Shown here in pieces: positions 12,598-26,388 of a DNA stretch of 64,000 nucleotides. A model generated the notes under the pieces. The model was given only the letters and a program-made list of their open reading frames with translations. It searched no databases and was not told the DNA's origin. The DNA lies in contig CM065296.1 of NCBI GenBank assembly GCA_032871835.1, positions 11,796,001 to 11,860,000 on the forward strand, read 5' to 3'. A program made the translations under genes and the position numbers. This stretch comes from Dipteronia dyeriana. Taxonomy: Eukaryota > Streptophyta > Magnoliopsida > Sapindales > Sapindaceae. Numbering within the stretch: the first letter of the stretch is position 1; the number at the start of each line of letters is the position of its first letter.

Positions 12598-14159
12598 TGC
12601 CCCCGCAATATAGAGCTACCGTCGAGGATGCTTATCTTGGAGCGATGAGCAAGGAATTATCGACGTTAGAGAGGATTTGTGAGGGAGTCTGCCAGTTGAT
12701 CATTTGTGTGAACATGGGATACATGCAGCCGTTGGCGAGCCACTTGATCGCGAACAAAGAAGAAGTCAATGGCAACATGCTTCATGCGGCTATGAAAGAT
12801 AGGATTTGCACAGATGTAGGTGGCTTCGACATTGTCACAGACTCACAGTAGATGATTGGAGCATTAGGAACTTTTATTTGAAGCTCAAAGAGAAGATGGA
12901 TTATCCAGTTAAGTTCAGCAAGTGACGACGCAATTACTTGATATTCCGCTTCAGTGGTCGACCTTGCAATTGTGTGTTGTTTTTTGGAGCTCTAACTTAT
13001 AGGTGTGGAGCCAAGAAATATGACATATGCTGTAGTCGACCATCGATCATCTGGATCACCCACCCAGTCGGCGTCGGTAAAGGCATGAAGACAAAGTGTA
13101 GAGCTGTACCGAATAAGCAATATGTGGCTTAGTGACCTTTTGAGGTATCGAATGACGTGTTTGACCGTATTCCAGTGAAGTGTTGTTGGACAATGCATAA
13201 ATTGAGAGAGCTTGTTTACCATAAACTAGACATCCGGGCGAGTTAATGAGAAGTACTGAAGTGCCAAAACTTGCATGTATTGAGTCATATATGTAGGTGC
13301 ACTACCGTCAACTAGTTTCAATGTTTCAGTGACAGGAAGTGGTGTAGTAAATGAGTTAGCTTCAAGCATATCAATTTTGGCCAGTAGATCATGAGTGTAT
13401 TTCTAATGAAAGAGAAATAGCCTATAGTGGTAGTGGTGAGCTTCAACACCTAGAAAGAACGACAGTTGCCCAAGATCCTTCAGTGAAAATCGGTGCACTA
13501 GAACATCAATGAAATCACGACCCTATGAGTTAGATGAACCAGTGATGATGATGTCGACAATGTACACTAAGAGATACATGGTCTGTCCAGAGTGACGTTG
13601 AATGAAAAATGAAGCATGACACTTGGAGTTTACGAACCCGGTTGTGAGAAGAAAGGTGAGAAGTTCATTATACCAAACACGGGATGCCTGACGAAGACCA
13701 TTGATCGCCTTCCGAAGTTTGCACAAATGATGCGACTTGGTGAGGTGGACGAAACCTGGCGGTTGGTCCATGTAGACTTCGTCTGTGAGGGATCCCTGTA
13801 AAAAGGCACTATTAATATCAAGTTGGCGCAAAGACCAACCGTTAGTAACATCAAGAGTTAGTATTAAGCGGATTGTGACTGGCTTCACAACGGGACTAAA
13901 GGTCCTGGTAAAGTCGATGACAAAGCATTAATGGAATCCCTTAGCCACAAGACGGGCCTTGTACCGAACCACTACGCTATCGGGGTGGCACTTAATGCGA
14001 AAATCCATTTACATCCAATCACATTTTTGGAGAGTGAGACACGGAACCAGTACCCAAGTAACATTCTTGATAAGGGTATTGTACTAAACACTTATGGCCT
14101 GTCGTCATTCCAAGAACTTGCGAGCCTATGTTAGATTAGTAGGTTCAGTTAGAAAAGGG
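12598..14159 (-). pseudogene. Outer Copia: reverse transcriptase and RNase H part
   Basis: Read on the minus strand from 14159: a degenerate RT start (NVIGCKWIF near 14020), then RT with LRQLDINSAFLQGSL (about 13850-13790), a GLRQASRVWYNEL region and the catalytic box as YIVDIIITG (normally YVDD). RNase H follows with HAFTDADWVGDPDD (about 13090), and its C-terminus, near [14 protein letters not shown] and [11 protein letters not shown], ends just before the LTR. Frameshifts and stops interrupt it. The upstream part of the gene is displaced to 23506-26284 by the nested element. Confidence 0.88.
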
Positions 14160-14164
14160 GAATG

Positions 14165-16446
14165 TGTTGGGATAATGCTCGATAGCAAGAGTATAATAAT
14201 GCAGTTAACAATCTTTTCATATTAATAAAAGTGATTTCTAGTTTAACAAATCTTATAGCAATTATAGTTTAATTATTATAATTGTCAAAAGAAAATAATC
14301 ATAAGGTCAAAAGACTATAAGAATAGAAGAATTGTTCAGACATCTGGATATGTATGAGGTAGATACAATTCTTTAGTTAGTCTTGAATAATATTCACAAC
14401 TTAAGATAAAGGTTGTGCGCTTTTATCTTGCCAAAGTTGTAGATTCTTTTGCTAGCATATGAGTGGGATCAAATGTGTTATGATGAGTCTAAAATCGTCA
14501 AAGTGTGGTGTCTTTGGGCAAAAGAATCTAATGCATTGGGTGCATTGAATAGGATCACAGTAAAATACTTTATCCATAACCTTCAATGAATAAAAGTTTT
14601 CACTTGAAGACAATCGGAGAGTCTATCTCAATCCTGAGATAAATGATGGACTTATGGTTGCAAGTGTTATCATTTGAGCTACCAATGAGTACGATTATAT
14701 AGCATAGTCTATCCTCCCTAGTTTGGTGGTATTCATTTGTTAATCGATAGAGCACTTCATTTATAGATAAGGACATCGTGGCTCCATTTATTAAATAAAA
14801 GTAGAATATCATCACATGGATGTTTTGAGGTATTGAATATTAAATCTTAATGTTAAGTTTTCAATAGTGTTTATTGAAATATGGTTTCTGGACAAGTTGA
14901 AATATATAAGTTCAAAATGTGGTCATATGAGTAAATATGGTAACTTGGAGAGTTATATGAGGTCTATGAGCTCTTGGCGATTACTGATATTCTTCACGAG
15001 AATACACTTTCTCCATTAAGATTGTCTAGGGTATGAGTAAGCAATATTAACTTATTCTATCATTATTTAAGAGTTCAATTTTAGTTCTTTAGTGGAATGA
15101 ACTAAACTTAATAGATCGGACCTAAGTGAATCATTTGTTGATTGTGGTTGGGTTGTGTCTATTGGAGCTTAAATTTAGATAGCCCGCCAAGATCCTCATT
15201 CCACACAAACTTGCATGGATCACTTGATATATTCTACCGGACTAATTTATAGGTCCATTTAGAATTGTATTGAGGCATGTGGACTTGTTTCGTTTTGTAA
15301 GAATGAGTCTAGTTCACATGTGGATTTTTTTTATTAATATCCAATGGATTTAATAAAATAAAAAATATAATATATATGCCCATGTGTGGTCTTGGGCGGC
15401 AAGTCTAAATATTGTAGCTTAATTATATTGTTTTTTATTTTATTATTTAATTAAATAGAAATTAATTATTTAATTATTTAATTAAAAGTTAAAATATTTT
15501 TCTTAATAGGAGATTGTCTCCTAATATTATACTATTGTTGGTAGTATAATTAATATTAAAGACTATATTTGATAAGTAGATAAATAAAAGGAAATATTTA
15601 TCTAGTCAAATTAGGAAGTTTTTAATATGGTCACAAATAGAAATTTGAGTTGGATTATGAATCTTAGTGTAGGAAAGAATTCTTTTTGAAAAATGATTCT
15701 TGGTTACTAAGTAAATCCACATAAAGATAGGATTCTTGCCTACCAAGTAAATCCTTATTGGGAGAGAAATAGGTTACCTAAACTAAATACAAGTTGAATT
15801 CGGCCAACCCTAAATAGATTAGGTCGAGGAATTCGGCCATTATATATATATATATGTCTTATACAATTCATCCAAAGAGAAAGAAATTTGTTTTAGAGAG
15901 ATTTCAGCCACCATAAGAATTTTGAGAGAGAAAAATTTATTTTTTGCTCTAGATAAAATTCGGTCAACTCATAGAAATAGTGTGAAATTCGACAAAGAGG
16001 AAAAGGAAGAACGAACGTTTAGTTTCCGATAGTGCATTAGTAGCCTTTACATTAAAAGGTTTTGTGTACAACATGGAATCAAGGTTCACACCAGTTTCAA
16101 TCAAATCGATTGATAATTCACAAGTGACCTAACGTTCTTTGTTTTTCTTCTTGGAGGATAATTGTGACTAACAAAGAAAAAGATTTTGTTTGTTTCCATC
16201 CTCAGGTATACAATTTAAAGAAAGGGAGTTCACACTCCTAGGTGATTCACGTTCGTGATTGGATTGGAAGATCTTACGGATTCAATTCGACGCTAGTTCA
16301 ATCGTCACGAGAAAAAGGTACGATACTTTTAATATACATAAATTGATATAGGGTTAAGGTTCTTTCTATTAAAAGGGGGAAATTTTAAAATATTTTAAAC
16401 CCTATTTTCAAGCTTCCGTCGCGTTTTGAACCGATTTTTCCCTACA
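14165..16446 (+). repeat. 5' LTR of the inner Copia
   Basis: It aligns over its whole length with 21233-23500, differing by scattered substitutions and small indels. It contains an 'aggagattgtctcctaatatta' palindromic stretch near 15510 and repeated 'gaattcggcca' segments. Open frames on its minus strand recur in both LTRs only because the LTRs are copies. Confidence 0.92.
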
Positions 16447-16447
16447 A

Positions 16448-16460
16448 TTGGTTTCAGAGC
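16448..16460 (+). other. Primer-binding site of the inner Copia
   Basis: TTGGTTTCAGAGC follows the LTR end CCCTACA after one base. It matches the usual plant initiator tRNA-Met PBS (TGGTATCAGAGC) with one mismatch. Confidence 0.8.
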
Positions 16461-16583
16461 CTGGTTGTACCCTTGATTAATCGATGTATGTGCACATGAA
16501 TCTTTTTCTTTTTGTTGTATATATGCATGTTTTAGAAAGAAATGACACTCTAGGTATTCACATATATATTTACATTGGAATAT

Positions 16584-16587
<4 letters not shown>

Positions 16588-16661
<74 letters not shown>
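16588..16661. repeat. (TA)n(TG)n microsatellite
   Basis: About 24 TA units run directly into about 13 TG units within the leader of the inner Copia, between the PBS and the gag relic. Confidence 0.95.
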
Positions 16662-17875
16662 TTTATGTGGTTTGTTATTGCTCAATTTTGGTTATAGAAT
16701 TTCAATGTTTTTTTGTTTTGGAATTGTAACAAGAAGGGTGACCTATCATCGCCATAATTTCTTTTTTGGTAGTTGTTAATTTTTTTTTATTTTGTTGTTG
16801 TAATAATAAAAAAAAACTGTACTATATTGTATTGAAAATACTGCAGTATTTTATTATTTAAATTTCTTATGTAATACATTCAAGTATCGAAGACTCGAAG
16901 GTTTGAAGAATTGGAAACAACCGGAACAAGTTTGAGACCGTGCGAGCCATGGTAACAAACGTGTGTGTGAATGAGCACGCGACCATGATTGTTGTGCTAT
17001 GGGCTGCGCACGGCAGCCCTATGGAAGCTATGAGTTGTGCATGGCAACCCTTCATGGGGTTGTGGAGTGCGCACGCCTATGCCGAGGGAGTCCAAACGAC
17101 GAAGGTCGCGTGAAGACTTGTTCACCAAGAAATGAGTTTTTTTGTATTCCAAGACATATGTAATTTACTTGCTTTTCTAGGATTGACCAAAATTGTAGCT
17201 ATTTATATTTTTATAAATATTGCAATGTTTGTCATTATTTGATAACATGTCATATAGAATAAAAGTGCCACTTTTACATCTCTTTTGGTATGAAGATGCA
17301 TTGAATGGTTTAGGTATCTAATTGGCATTTAGATAACTTGGTAAATTATTTTATGGAATTCGATCACACGCCTTAAACAATTAAGTGGGAGAAGGTGTTT
17401 CGGAACACCTACGGCCTCCAAGTTTAGTTGAGCTTTATGTTTCGTGTAATAACAAACCCCCCCAAGGAGTATCCATGAATGAAATTTAGCAAGATACTTC
17501 CTTACAATGATAGACTATACAATTTACTAAAACGATATCTACTCCCAAATAAGGGATATTCGTGAAGGATTATATTAAAGGTTGATAACTTGGTAACACA
17601 CTCAATGAGATTTTATTAATATCCTCCTAGGAGTTTTTGTTAATAAAATTGTAAGACTAAAATTGAAAACGTTGGTTGTTATGTTAACAATTAGATGAGA
17701 CCTAATCCAACTAGTAAATGGTGCGAACTCCCAAAGGAAGTATGACATTTATGGGTGTTGGATCACCGTTGAATTTTATGATTGAATTATTTTAAATAAT
17801 TCAAGATAAATATTCGAAAGTGTTTTATCATGATTGTTTACTTATATAATTTTTGTTATTAAAAAAAAAATCATG
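16662..17875 (+). other. Untranslated leader of the inner Copia
   Basis: No coding sequence is supported in this 1.2 kb. A gag-like start appears only near 17880. The segment near 17380 contains 'attaagtgggagaaggtgttt'. This is unusually long for a Copia leader, so it may contain a deleted gag region or foreign sequence. Confidence 0.5.
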
Positions 17876-20800
17876 ACCCATCCCTAATCAACATCCTAAA
17901 AGATAATAATTTAATTGATGATAATTATGTCACATGGAAAAAGGAAATTTAGGTTGTTGTTGCAAGCTGAATTGTCAACTCACTGTCGGATTCCTTTTAT
18001 TAGTTCAAGTTGGACTACACCTTGAACAATAAGGAATACACCTTGCAAGACGTGATGCAAGATGTTCAAAGCGACGAAAAGATTCTTGTGAAAGGCAAGG
18101 GCCAAGAGATTCATATGGTTGGTAAAGTTGCTACTGTTAAGACCCGTCAGGAGGTCAAAAACAACAGAAGAAAAAACAATTTGGGCCTACCTAGAAGGAG
18201 ACCAAGATAGTAACCAAGATCAACGGAAAGTGTTTCCCTTGTGGTGAAAAAGGACAAAGGAATAAAATGAATGTGAATGAATTCAACTTGCGTTTAGACA
18301 ACGAGCGTTGGTGTCTGTCAGTGCAGTGGGAGATATTAGATTCTTATAGGCATTTAGATTTAAATAGACGTTTATTATGTACCTCAATTTAAGAGGAATT
18401 TAATTTCAGTTTCTTGTTTAAATAAATTTGGTTTTTCAGTTACTTTTAATAAAAATTTTATTATTAGTATGAATGACAAAATTATTTGCAAAGGTACATT
18501 GGAAAATGGTTTATTCTATTTGTATAGAAATATCTCTCACTTGTTACACACGGAATCAACGAAACTTAATCATAAAAAAGTAAAATTATCAAAAGATGAA
18601 ACTTACCTATGGCATTTGCGCCTAGGTCATAATAACCTTGATAGGATCAAAAGATTGGTTAGTGATGGACCTTTAAGTGACTTAAAGGCCGATGATCTAC
18701 CAACTTGTGAATCTTGTCTGGAAGGTAAGATGACCAAAAGGTCGTTCATGACTAAAGACACAAGAGCCACTGAATGTTTAGGATTAATACACACCGATGT
18801 GTGTGGTCCTATGAGAATTCAAGCTAGAGGTGGATATGAATACTTCATCACTTTCACAGATGAATACTCAAGGTTTGGCTATGAGACATAAGTCGGATGT
18901 TTTTGACAGGTTCAAAGCATTTAAAGCTAAAGTAGAAAATCAACTTGAGAAACACATAAAAATCTTGAGGTCAGATCGTGGTGGAGAATATCTATCTAGT
19001 GAGTTTCAGCAATATCTTATTGATAATAGGATAATTTCTCAGTTTTCTGCATCAGGTACACCTCAACAAAATGGGGTGGCAGAAAAGAGAAATAGAACTC
19101 TTTTGGACATGGTTAAGTCTATGTTGAGTTATTCAATGCTTCCTAATTCCTTTTGGGGATATGCTTTACAAACTGCATTGTACATTCTAAACGATGTACC
19201 ATCTAAGTTAGTTCCTAAAACACCATATGAGTTGTGGACCGGGCGAAAGCCTAGTTTACAACACTTAAGGATATTTGGATGTCATGCACACGTGTTAAAA
19301 GGAAAGCAGATAAGATGGAGTCTCATTCAGAAACATGCATATTTGTAGGGTATCCAAAAGGAACCAAAGGATATTATTTTTATAGTCCTTCAGAACTTAA
19401 AGTATTTGTTTCCATAAATGCTAAATTTCTAGAAGATGACTCTATGAATAATTTTGTGCCTAAAAGTAGAATTGTCATGAATAAGCTTTCAGGAGATACC
19501 ATTCCACAAGAGGTTTCACAACATAGCCCAATTTAAGTTTTGTACCAACACAAGATCAATAATCTACCATTCCTCGTCGTAGTAGGAGGGTTAGTAGACA
19601 ACCCGAGAAATACATCGGTCTAGGAGAATCAGTAGAGAATCTCTCGAACGACGATGATCCCTACACGTACAAGGAAGCCATGAAAGATATTGATTGTCCC
19701 CATTGGCAAGAGGCAATGCAATCCAAAATTGAATCTATGTTCAAAAACAAAGTCTGGTCTCTTTTGGACTTGCCTAAGGGGATAAAACAGATTAGGTGCA
19801 AAAGGGTATACAAGAGGAAAAGAGGAATGGATGAAAATGTGGAAACCTTTAAAGATAGATTGGTAGCTAAAGGTTATATACAGAAGGAAGGTATCGATTA
19901 TAAGGAAACATTCTCTCTTGTGGCCATGCTTAAATCCATTAGGATATACTTATCCATTGCGGCATCTCTAGACCTAGAGACTTGACATATGGACGTCAAG
20001 ACAACTTTCCTTAATGGAAGTACTAACGAAAGCATCTATATGATGCAACCAGAAGGATTCATTGAAAATGGCCAAGAGAAAAGGGTATGCAAGTTGTAAA
20101 GATCCATATATGGATTGAAGCAAGCATCCAGATCCTGGAACATAAGGTTCGATCAAGCCGTGAAATGTTTTTTATTTATTCAAAATCTTGACGAACCCTG
20201 TGTATACAAAAGGATTAAAGGTGACAAGTTAGTTTTCCTAGTTCCTTACGTTGATGATATACTACTCATCGGAAACGATGTAGGTGTATTGACATCAGTA
20301 AAAGAATAGTTAGCAAAATAATTTGATATGAAGGACTTATGAGAAATAAGTTATATTCTTAGTATCCAAGTCATAAGGGATAGAAAGAATAGAACGATTG
20401 CATTATCCCAAGTTTCATACATAGATCAAATATTGTCTATATTTTCCATGTAAGATTCCAAGAAAGGTATGTTACCTTTCAGATATGGAATCAAACTTTT
20501 TAAGGAACAAGTTCCTAAGAATGAGCATGAAGAGCAATTCATGAGTAGGGTAGTTAGAAGTCTCATGTATGCAATGCTCTGCACTAGACCAGATATTTGT
20601 TTTGTTATGGTCATAGTTAGCAGGTTTCAGTCGAAATTTGGTCATGATCCTTGGACGACAGTCAAGCATATTTTCAAGTATCATAGGAGAACGAGAGATT
20701 GTATGCTTGTATACTCTGAAGGGGATTTAATTCCCGTTGGCTATACAGATTTTGATTTCCAATCGGATACTGACTCCAGAAGATCAACATCAAGATCTGT

Positions 20801-21158
20801 GTTTACACTTGGAGAATGAGCAATCATATAGAGAAGTATCAAGCAATCATGTATTGTTGATTCCACCATGGAAGTTGAGTATGTTGTTGCATACGTAGCT
20901 GATAAAGAGGTTGTCTAACTCCATCAATTATTGATTGACTTGGAAGTGGTTTCTGATGCGAATAAGTATATCACTATCTATTGTGACAATAGTGGAGCAG
21001 TGACTAATTCAAGAGAACCAAGAAGTCATAAGATAGGGAAACACATTAAAAGAAAGTATTATCTTTTAAGGGAAATTTTTCATAGAAGAGACGTTACGAT
21101 AACCAATATCGCGTCAGCAGAAAATCTAGCAGATCCCTTCACAAAGGTTCTTCCATAA
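17876..21158 (+). pseudogene. Inner Copia gag-pol relic
   Basis: Many stops and frame changes interrupt a recognisable order. First is a fragment of gag N-terminus (near 17880-17960, 'LIDDNYVTWKKEI'), then a damaged zinc knuckle (CFPCGEKGQRNK, about 18230). The GAG-pre-integrase HHCC domain follows (18469-18740: YLWHLRLGHNN and CESC), then the integrase core with [15 protein letters not shown] and [10 protein letters not shown] (about 18790-19110, with a frame change near 18880). RT from 19680 includes DVKTTFLNG and an intact YVDDIL box (about 20250). RNase H has TDFDFQSDTDS (about 20750), and the end ENLADPFTKV (21120-21150) lies just before the polypurine tract. Gag is almost absent, so the copy could only have moved with proteins supplied by relatives. 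Confidence 0.9.
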
Positions 21159-21232
21159 AAGAGTTTCGATTGGCACCTAAAGAATATGGGGATAATAGAT
21201 ATGATACATTTGCTATAGAGCAAGTGGGAGAT

Positions 21233-23500
21233 TGTTGGGATTATGATCTATAGTAAGAGTATAATAATGTATTTAACAATCTTTTCATATTAATAAAAGT
21301 GATTTATAGTTTAACAAATCTTATATCAATTATAGTTTAATTATTATAATTGTCAAAAGAAAATAATCATAAGGTCAAAAGACTATGACAAAGAAGATTT
21401 GTTCATACATATGGATATGTATGAGGTAGACACAATTGTTTAGTTAGTCTTGAATAATATTTAAAACTTAAGATAAAGGTTGGGTGCCTTTATCTTGTCA
21501 AAGTTGTAGATTCTTTTGTTAGCATTTGAGTGAGATCAAATGTGTTATGATAGTTTAAAATCATCAAAATGTGGTGTCTTTGGGTAAAACAATCTAGTGC
21601 ACTGGGTGCATTGAACATGATCACAGTGAAATACTTTATCCATAACCGTCAATGGATACAAGTTTTCACTTGAAGACGATCGGAGAGTCTATCTCAATCC
21701 TGAGATAAATGATGGACTTATGGTTGCAAGTGTTATCATTTAAGCTACCAATGAGTACGATTATATAGCATAGTCTATCATCGATAGTTTGCTGGTATTC
21801 ATTTGTTAATAGATAGATCACTTCATTTATAGATATGGACATCGTGTCTCCATTTATTAAATAAGAGTAGAATATCATCATATGAATGTTTTGAGGTATT
21901 GAATATTAAATATTAACGTTAAGTTTTCAATAGTGTTTATTGAAATATGACTTCTGGACAAGTTGAAATATACAAGTTCAAAATGTTGTCATATGAGTAA
22001 ATATGGTAACTTGGAGAGTTATAGGCGGTCTGTGAGCTCTTGGCGATTACTGATATTCTTCAAGAGGATACACTTTCTCCATTAAGATTGTCTAGGGTAT
22101 GAGTAAGCAATATTAACTTATTCTATCTTTATTTAAGAGTTCAATTTTAGTTCTTTAGTGGATTGAACAAAAATTAATAGATCGGACCTAACTGAATCAT
22201 TTTTTATGTGTGATTGGATTGTGTCTATTGGAGCTTAAATTTATACAGTCCGCCAAGATCCTCAATCCACACGAACTTGCAAGGATCACTTGATATATTC
22301 TATCGGACCAATTTATAGGTCCATTTAGAATTGTATTGAGGCATGTGGGCTTATTTCGTTTTGTAAGAATGAGTCTAGTTCACATGTGAACTTTTTATTA
22401 AGGTCTAATGGCTTTAATAAAATAAAAATAATAATGTATATGCCCATGTGTGGTCTTGGGCGGCAAGTCTAAATATTGTAGCTTAATTATATTGTTTTTT
22501 ATTTTATTATTTAATTAAGTAGAAATTAATTAATTATTTATTTAATTAAAAGTTAAAATCTTTTTCCTAATAGGAGATGGTCTCCTAATATTATATTATT
22601 GTTGGTAGTATAATTAATATTAAAGACTATATTTGATAAGTAGATCAATAAAAGGAATTATTTATCTAGTCAATTAGGAAGTCTTTAATATGATCACAAA
22701 TAGAAATTTGAGTTGGATTAGGAATCTCGGTGTAGGAAAGAATTCTTTTTGAAAAATGATTCTTGGTCACTAAGTAAATCCACATAAGAATAGGATTCTT
22801 GTCCACCAAATAAATCCTTATTGGGAGATGATTAGGTCACCTAAACTAAATACAAGTTGAATTTGGCCAACCCTACATAGATTAGGTCGAGGAATTCGGC
22901 CATTATATATATGGCTTGTACAATTCGGCCAAATAGAAAGAAATTCTTTTTAGATAGATTTCAGCCACCCTAAGAATTTTGAGAGAGAATTTTATTTTTT
23001 GCTTTAGACAAATTCGGTCAACTCTTAGAAATAATGTGAAATTCGGCAAAGAGGAAAATGAAGAAAGAACGTTTAGCTTTCGATAGTGCACTAGTAGCTT
23101 TTACATTAAAAGGTTTTGTGTACAACATGGAATCAAGGTTCACGCGAGTTTCAATCAAATCGATTGATAATTCACAAGTGACCTAACGTTCTTTGTTTTT
23201 CTTCTTGGAGGATAATTGTGACTAACAAAGAAAAAGATTTTATTTGTTTCCATCCTCGGGTATACAATTTAAAGGAAGGGAGCCCAAACTCATAGGTGAT
23301 TCACATTCTAGATTGGATTGGAAGATCTTACAGATTAAATTCGACGCTAGTTCAATCGTCACGAGAAAAATGTACAATACTCTTAATATATATCAATTGA
23401 TCTAGGATTAAGGTTCTTTCTATTAAAAGGGAAATTTTTTAAAATATTTCAAACCCTATTTTCACGTCTCTGCCGCGTTTTGAACCGATGTTTCCCTACA
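21233..23500 (+). repeat. 3' LTR of the inner Copia
   Basis: It begins TGTTGGGATTATG and ends GTTTCCCTACA, with the same length class as the 5' LTR. The differences between the LTRs are spread out, so the insertion is not very recent. Confidence 0.92.
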
Positions 23501-23505
23501 TAATG

Positions 23506-26284
23506 GACCGCAGTGTTGAGATCAAAGCTAGCATTTGGTTTGGATATATTGCTCTTGGACCGAGTGTGGATCATTCTTGGAGGGGAAGATGGATTTGGGT
23601 CAGTCGATAGTGATGAAGACTCAAAAATAGGGTGACTAAACAGAGGTTCAGTGATAGACTGGGGACTAGATAGAGGTTCGGTGGAACTAGGCTGATGTCG
23701 AGGGTTTGTGGGTGACCAATAAAGGACACTTGGTGTTCTTGATTAAGCAGTGGCGGAGGTGTGGTTGTGGGAGTCTTGTGGACGGGTATTATGTCAGTGA
23801 GGGAGGTTATTTGGTGTGGAAGATAATCTAGAGATGTGGTAGATGAGGAGATGTAGTTGAACCATTGACCGACATTTATGGATGGAACAATGGACATGGA
23901 CTTTGTTATATTAACAAATGGAATTCAGTTTCCACAAACACAACATGACGAGAAACATAGACTCGATTTGTAAACCGGTCTATATATAGGTACACATTGT
24001 GTTTGTTAGAGTATCCTACAAAGACACAATGCCAATAGCGAAGTTGTAACTTATGGGACATATATTGACGTAGCTAGGGATAGCACACGCATTAAAACAC
24101 ACGTAGCTTATGATAGTTTGGATCCTTGTTGAATATCATATAATATGGATTTTGGTGACTCAGGATTTTGGTATGCGTGCAATTAATAAGGTAAACTGCG
24201 GTTTGGAAGGCTAGTGACCAAAATTTTAATGGTAGAGAGGCATCATGAAGGAAGGTTAGTGTCGTTTCTAACACATGGCAATGTTTGCGCTCAGCAGTTC
24301 CTACATGTTCTGGTGTGTGGGGTGGGGATTTCAGGTTTTGGATGCCTTAATTTTACAGGTCAAGGCCGAGGGATTAGGTCTTCCTACTACCATTTGAATA
24401 TACCGTTTGTGATACGAGTATTGAAAAAATTATCGATAAGTAATTTGAATCGCCAAAAGACTTGTGGGACATCAGGCTTATGTTTTAGTGGGTATAACAA
24501 TGTATATATTGAAAAGTAATCCACAAAGATGAAAGATAACATAATACCTATAATTGTCTAAGTATGGTATATGAGCAGGGCCCCACATATTAGTAAATAA
24601 AATTTCTAATGGTTTATTGCTTTTCAAAGTCGAAGTCTCAAAAGGTAACTTGTGACTTTTATTATATAAACATGCAGGACAATGAGAAAATGGAGTCTCA
24701 GACTTGATAACCGTAAGACTATGAGTTGTGAAAAGCTTCTGGAGAACCGGTAGGGATGGATGGCCTAGACGACAGTGCCACGACAAAGGGGAGACAGTGG
24801 GATGAGATGACCTAAAATTTAGACGATTTTTTGATGCGGATTGACTCGGCTGAGTTGACTTCGGCCAAACGTAAGGTTCCGTCGCGGACCAAGGATGCCC
24901 CCTAATCAAACCCTTCACAAGAAACTAGTGGAGAAAACAAATCAATGGATGTATTATTGTGAGAACAAAATTGAGACACTAGATTTTGTGAGATATAAGG
25001 AAAACATAGAACATGCTTTAGATGGAAGGATTTAGTAGGAGAATTTAATATTATATAACCAGTGTGAGTGATAGGAATTTTTTTACCATCCCAAACCATG
25101 ATATCCTCTATGCCACCGTATTCTGAATGGAGGGATAAGTTATGAATATCCGAAGTCATATGGTGAGAGGCACCGATGTCAAGTATTCAATTATTGTGAG
25201 AGTTTTGTTGTTCCGAGCTCATGGGGTTAGCTTGTGGCCAAGCCTGAAAACCCGGTGGTGGACGGGATCGACATATGTGGGTTGTATGTCCCACATTGTC
25301 ACACAATTGGCACACCGGTCGGGATTGGTTGTTGGAAGCAGATGAACGCCATTGTGAAGTGAAGTTTGACTAGTTGGTTGGCCGATATGAGCTGACTAGA
25401 CCAGAGGAGAGACCACGGTTGCTGCCCGATTTTGTCCCAAAATTATACTATCGAATGCGATAGTTGTTGTTACCAAAGGATTGGTGGGTCCCATATATGG
25501 TAAAGAATTACCCTGTTGGCCACGACCTCTACGATTGAATTTTTTTGATTGAATTGAACGGTTATATATGGTCCACCTTTTTTAGATTCATCACGTTTGA
25601 TGAAGGATTCATGGTCAAGAAGTTTGTCATATAGTTCTTCGAATGAGATTATTGTGTCTCGAGCTCGGATGACGGAGGCAAGTGGTAAATAGGATGGACC
25701 TAACACATTCAGTGTATGTATCACAGTTGCACTATCATCTACAGAGTGACCAGTAATTCGAGTTTGTCAATGATGTTTTTGATTCCTTTCATGCAGTCTG
25801 CAACTGATTTGTCTGCTAAACTGACGTTTATAAGTGAGTCAAGAGGCCAAGTTTACGAGTGTTCGACCAGTTGGCATATGAGGCTTCAAGTGGTGGATCG
25901 AGTAACAATATACTAAGCTGCACCTATGCACGTGACTTGTATTGCATGGAGAAGAAAGCGATCTTGATGAAGCCAGATGTGATGATCTAGATTCGTAACG
26001 GTTTCTTGAGTTGCTTGATTTTCAAATGACCTTGTGGGATTCACGATAACGATTGGAGGACATGGCTTGGTACCGTACAAGTATCCCATAAGACCATAAC
26101 CAAAAATGAGATTTTCAAATTGAGATCTCCATGCAACATAGTTTCCTCCTTTTGAGAGCTTGAATGGAATTTGTGTGGAGTTTATGGCTATCCGGGATTG
26201 TGTTTCGTCGTTATTGTTTGTTCCTAAGAGGATGGTTGGAGGAGAAGAAGTAGAGGAGGTCGTAGATGTGGTGGGAGAAATCAT
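23506..26284 (-). pseudogene. Outer Copia: gag, protease and integrase part
   Basis: Read from the ATG at 26284: an Ser/Thr/Pro-rich start and the Copia gag fold (IPFKLSKGGNYVAWRSQFEN, about 26180-26120), then further gag helices (25724-25470). A CCHC knuckle CQLCDNVGHTTHIC lies near 25310, and a protease with LDIGASHHM near 25170, preceded by a TGA where a Trp is usual. The GAG-pre-integrase (WHCRLGHPSLP, CPACLYNKSHK) spans 24780-24640, and integrase continues to about 24092 with a C-terminal linker to 23571. Frame breaks separate the pieces. It joins the RT part across the nested element. Confidence 0.88.
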
Positions 26285-26388
26285 GTTGGTGTTCAGGGGA
26301 GAAGAGAAGAATTTAGCTTAGAAGTTTTTAGGAATTTCGGTGAGAAGAAAAATAAAAGGGAAGAACGGCTAGGGTTTCAGGATCTTTA

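Larger units (their letters stand above)
14165..23500 (+). mobile_element. Inner long-LTR Copia retrotransposon
   Basis: A 9.3 kb element sits inside the outer Copia's pol gene between the linker and RT regions. The LTRs (14165-16446 and 21233-23500) are about 2.28 and 2.27 kb, begin TGTTGGGAT and end CCCTACA. A tRNA-Met-type PBS follows the 5' LTR, and a purine tract (CAAGTGGGAGAT) precedes the 3' LTR. Flanking bases are GAATG (14160-14164) and TAATG (23501-23505), a 5 bp duplication with one change. Long LTRs with this RT type suggest an Angela-like lineage; that placement is inference. Confidence 0.92.

Noticed and set aside
12597..12851. Plus-strand open frame of 84 codons
   Set aside because: It is antisense to the RNase H end of the outer Copia, whose minus-strand motifs are recognisable.
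14600..14815. Minus-strand open frame also present at 21666-21881
   Set aside because: The two lie at the same place in the two LTRs of the inner Copia; similarity follows from LTR identity, and no protein signature is present.
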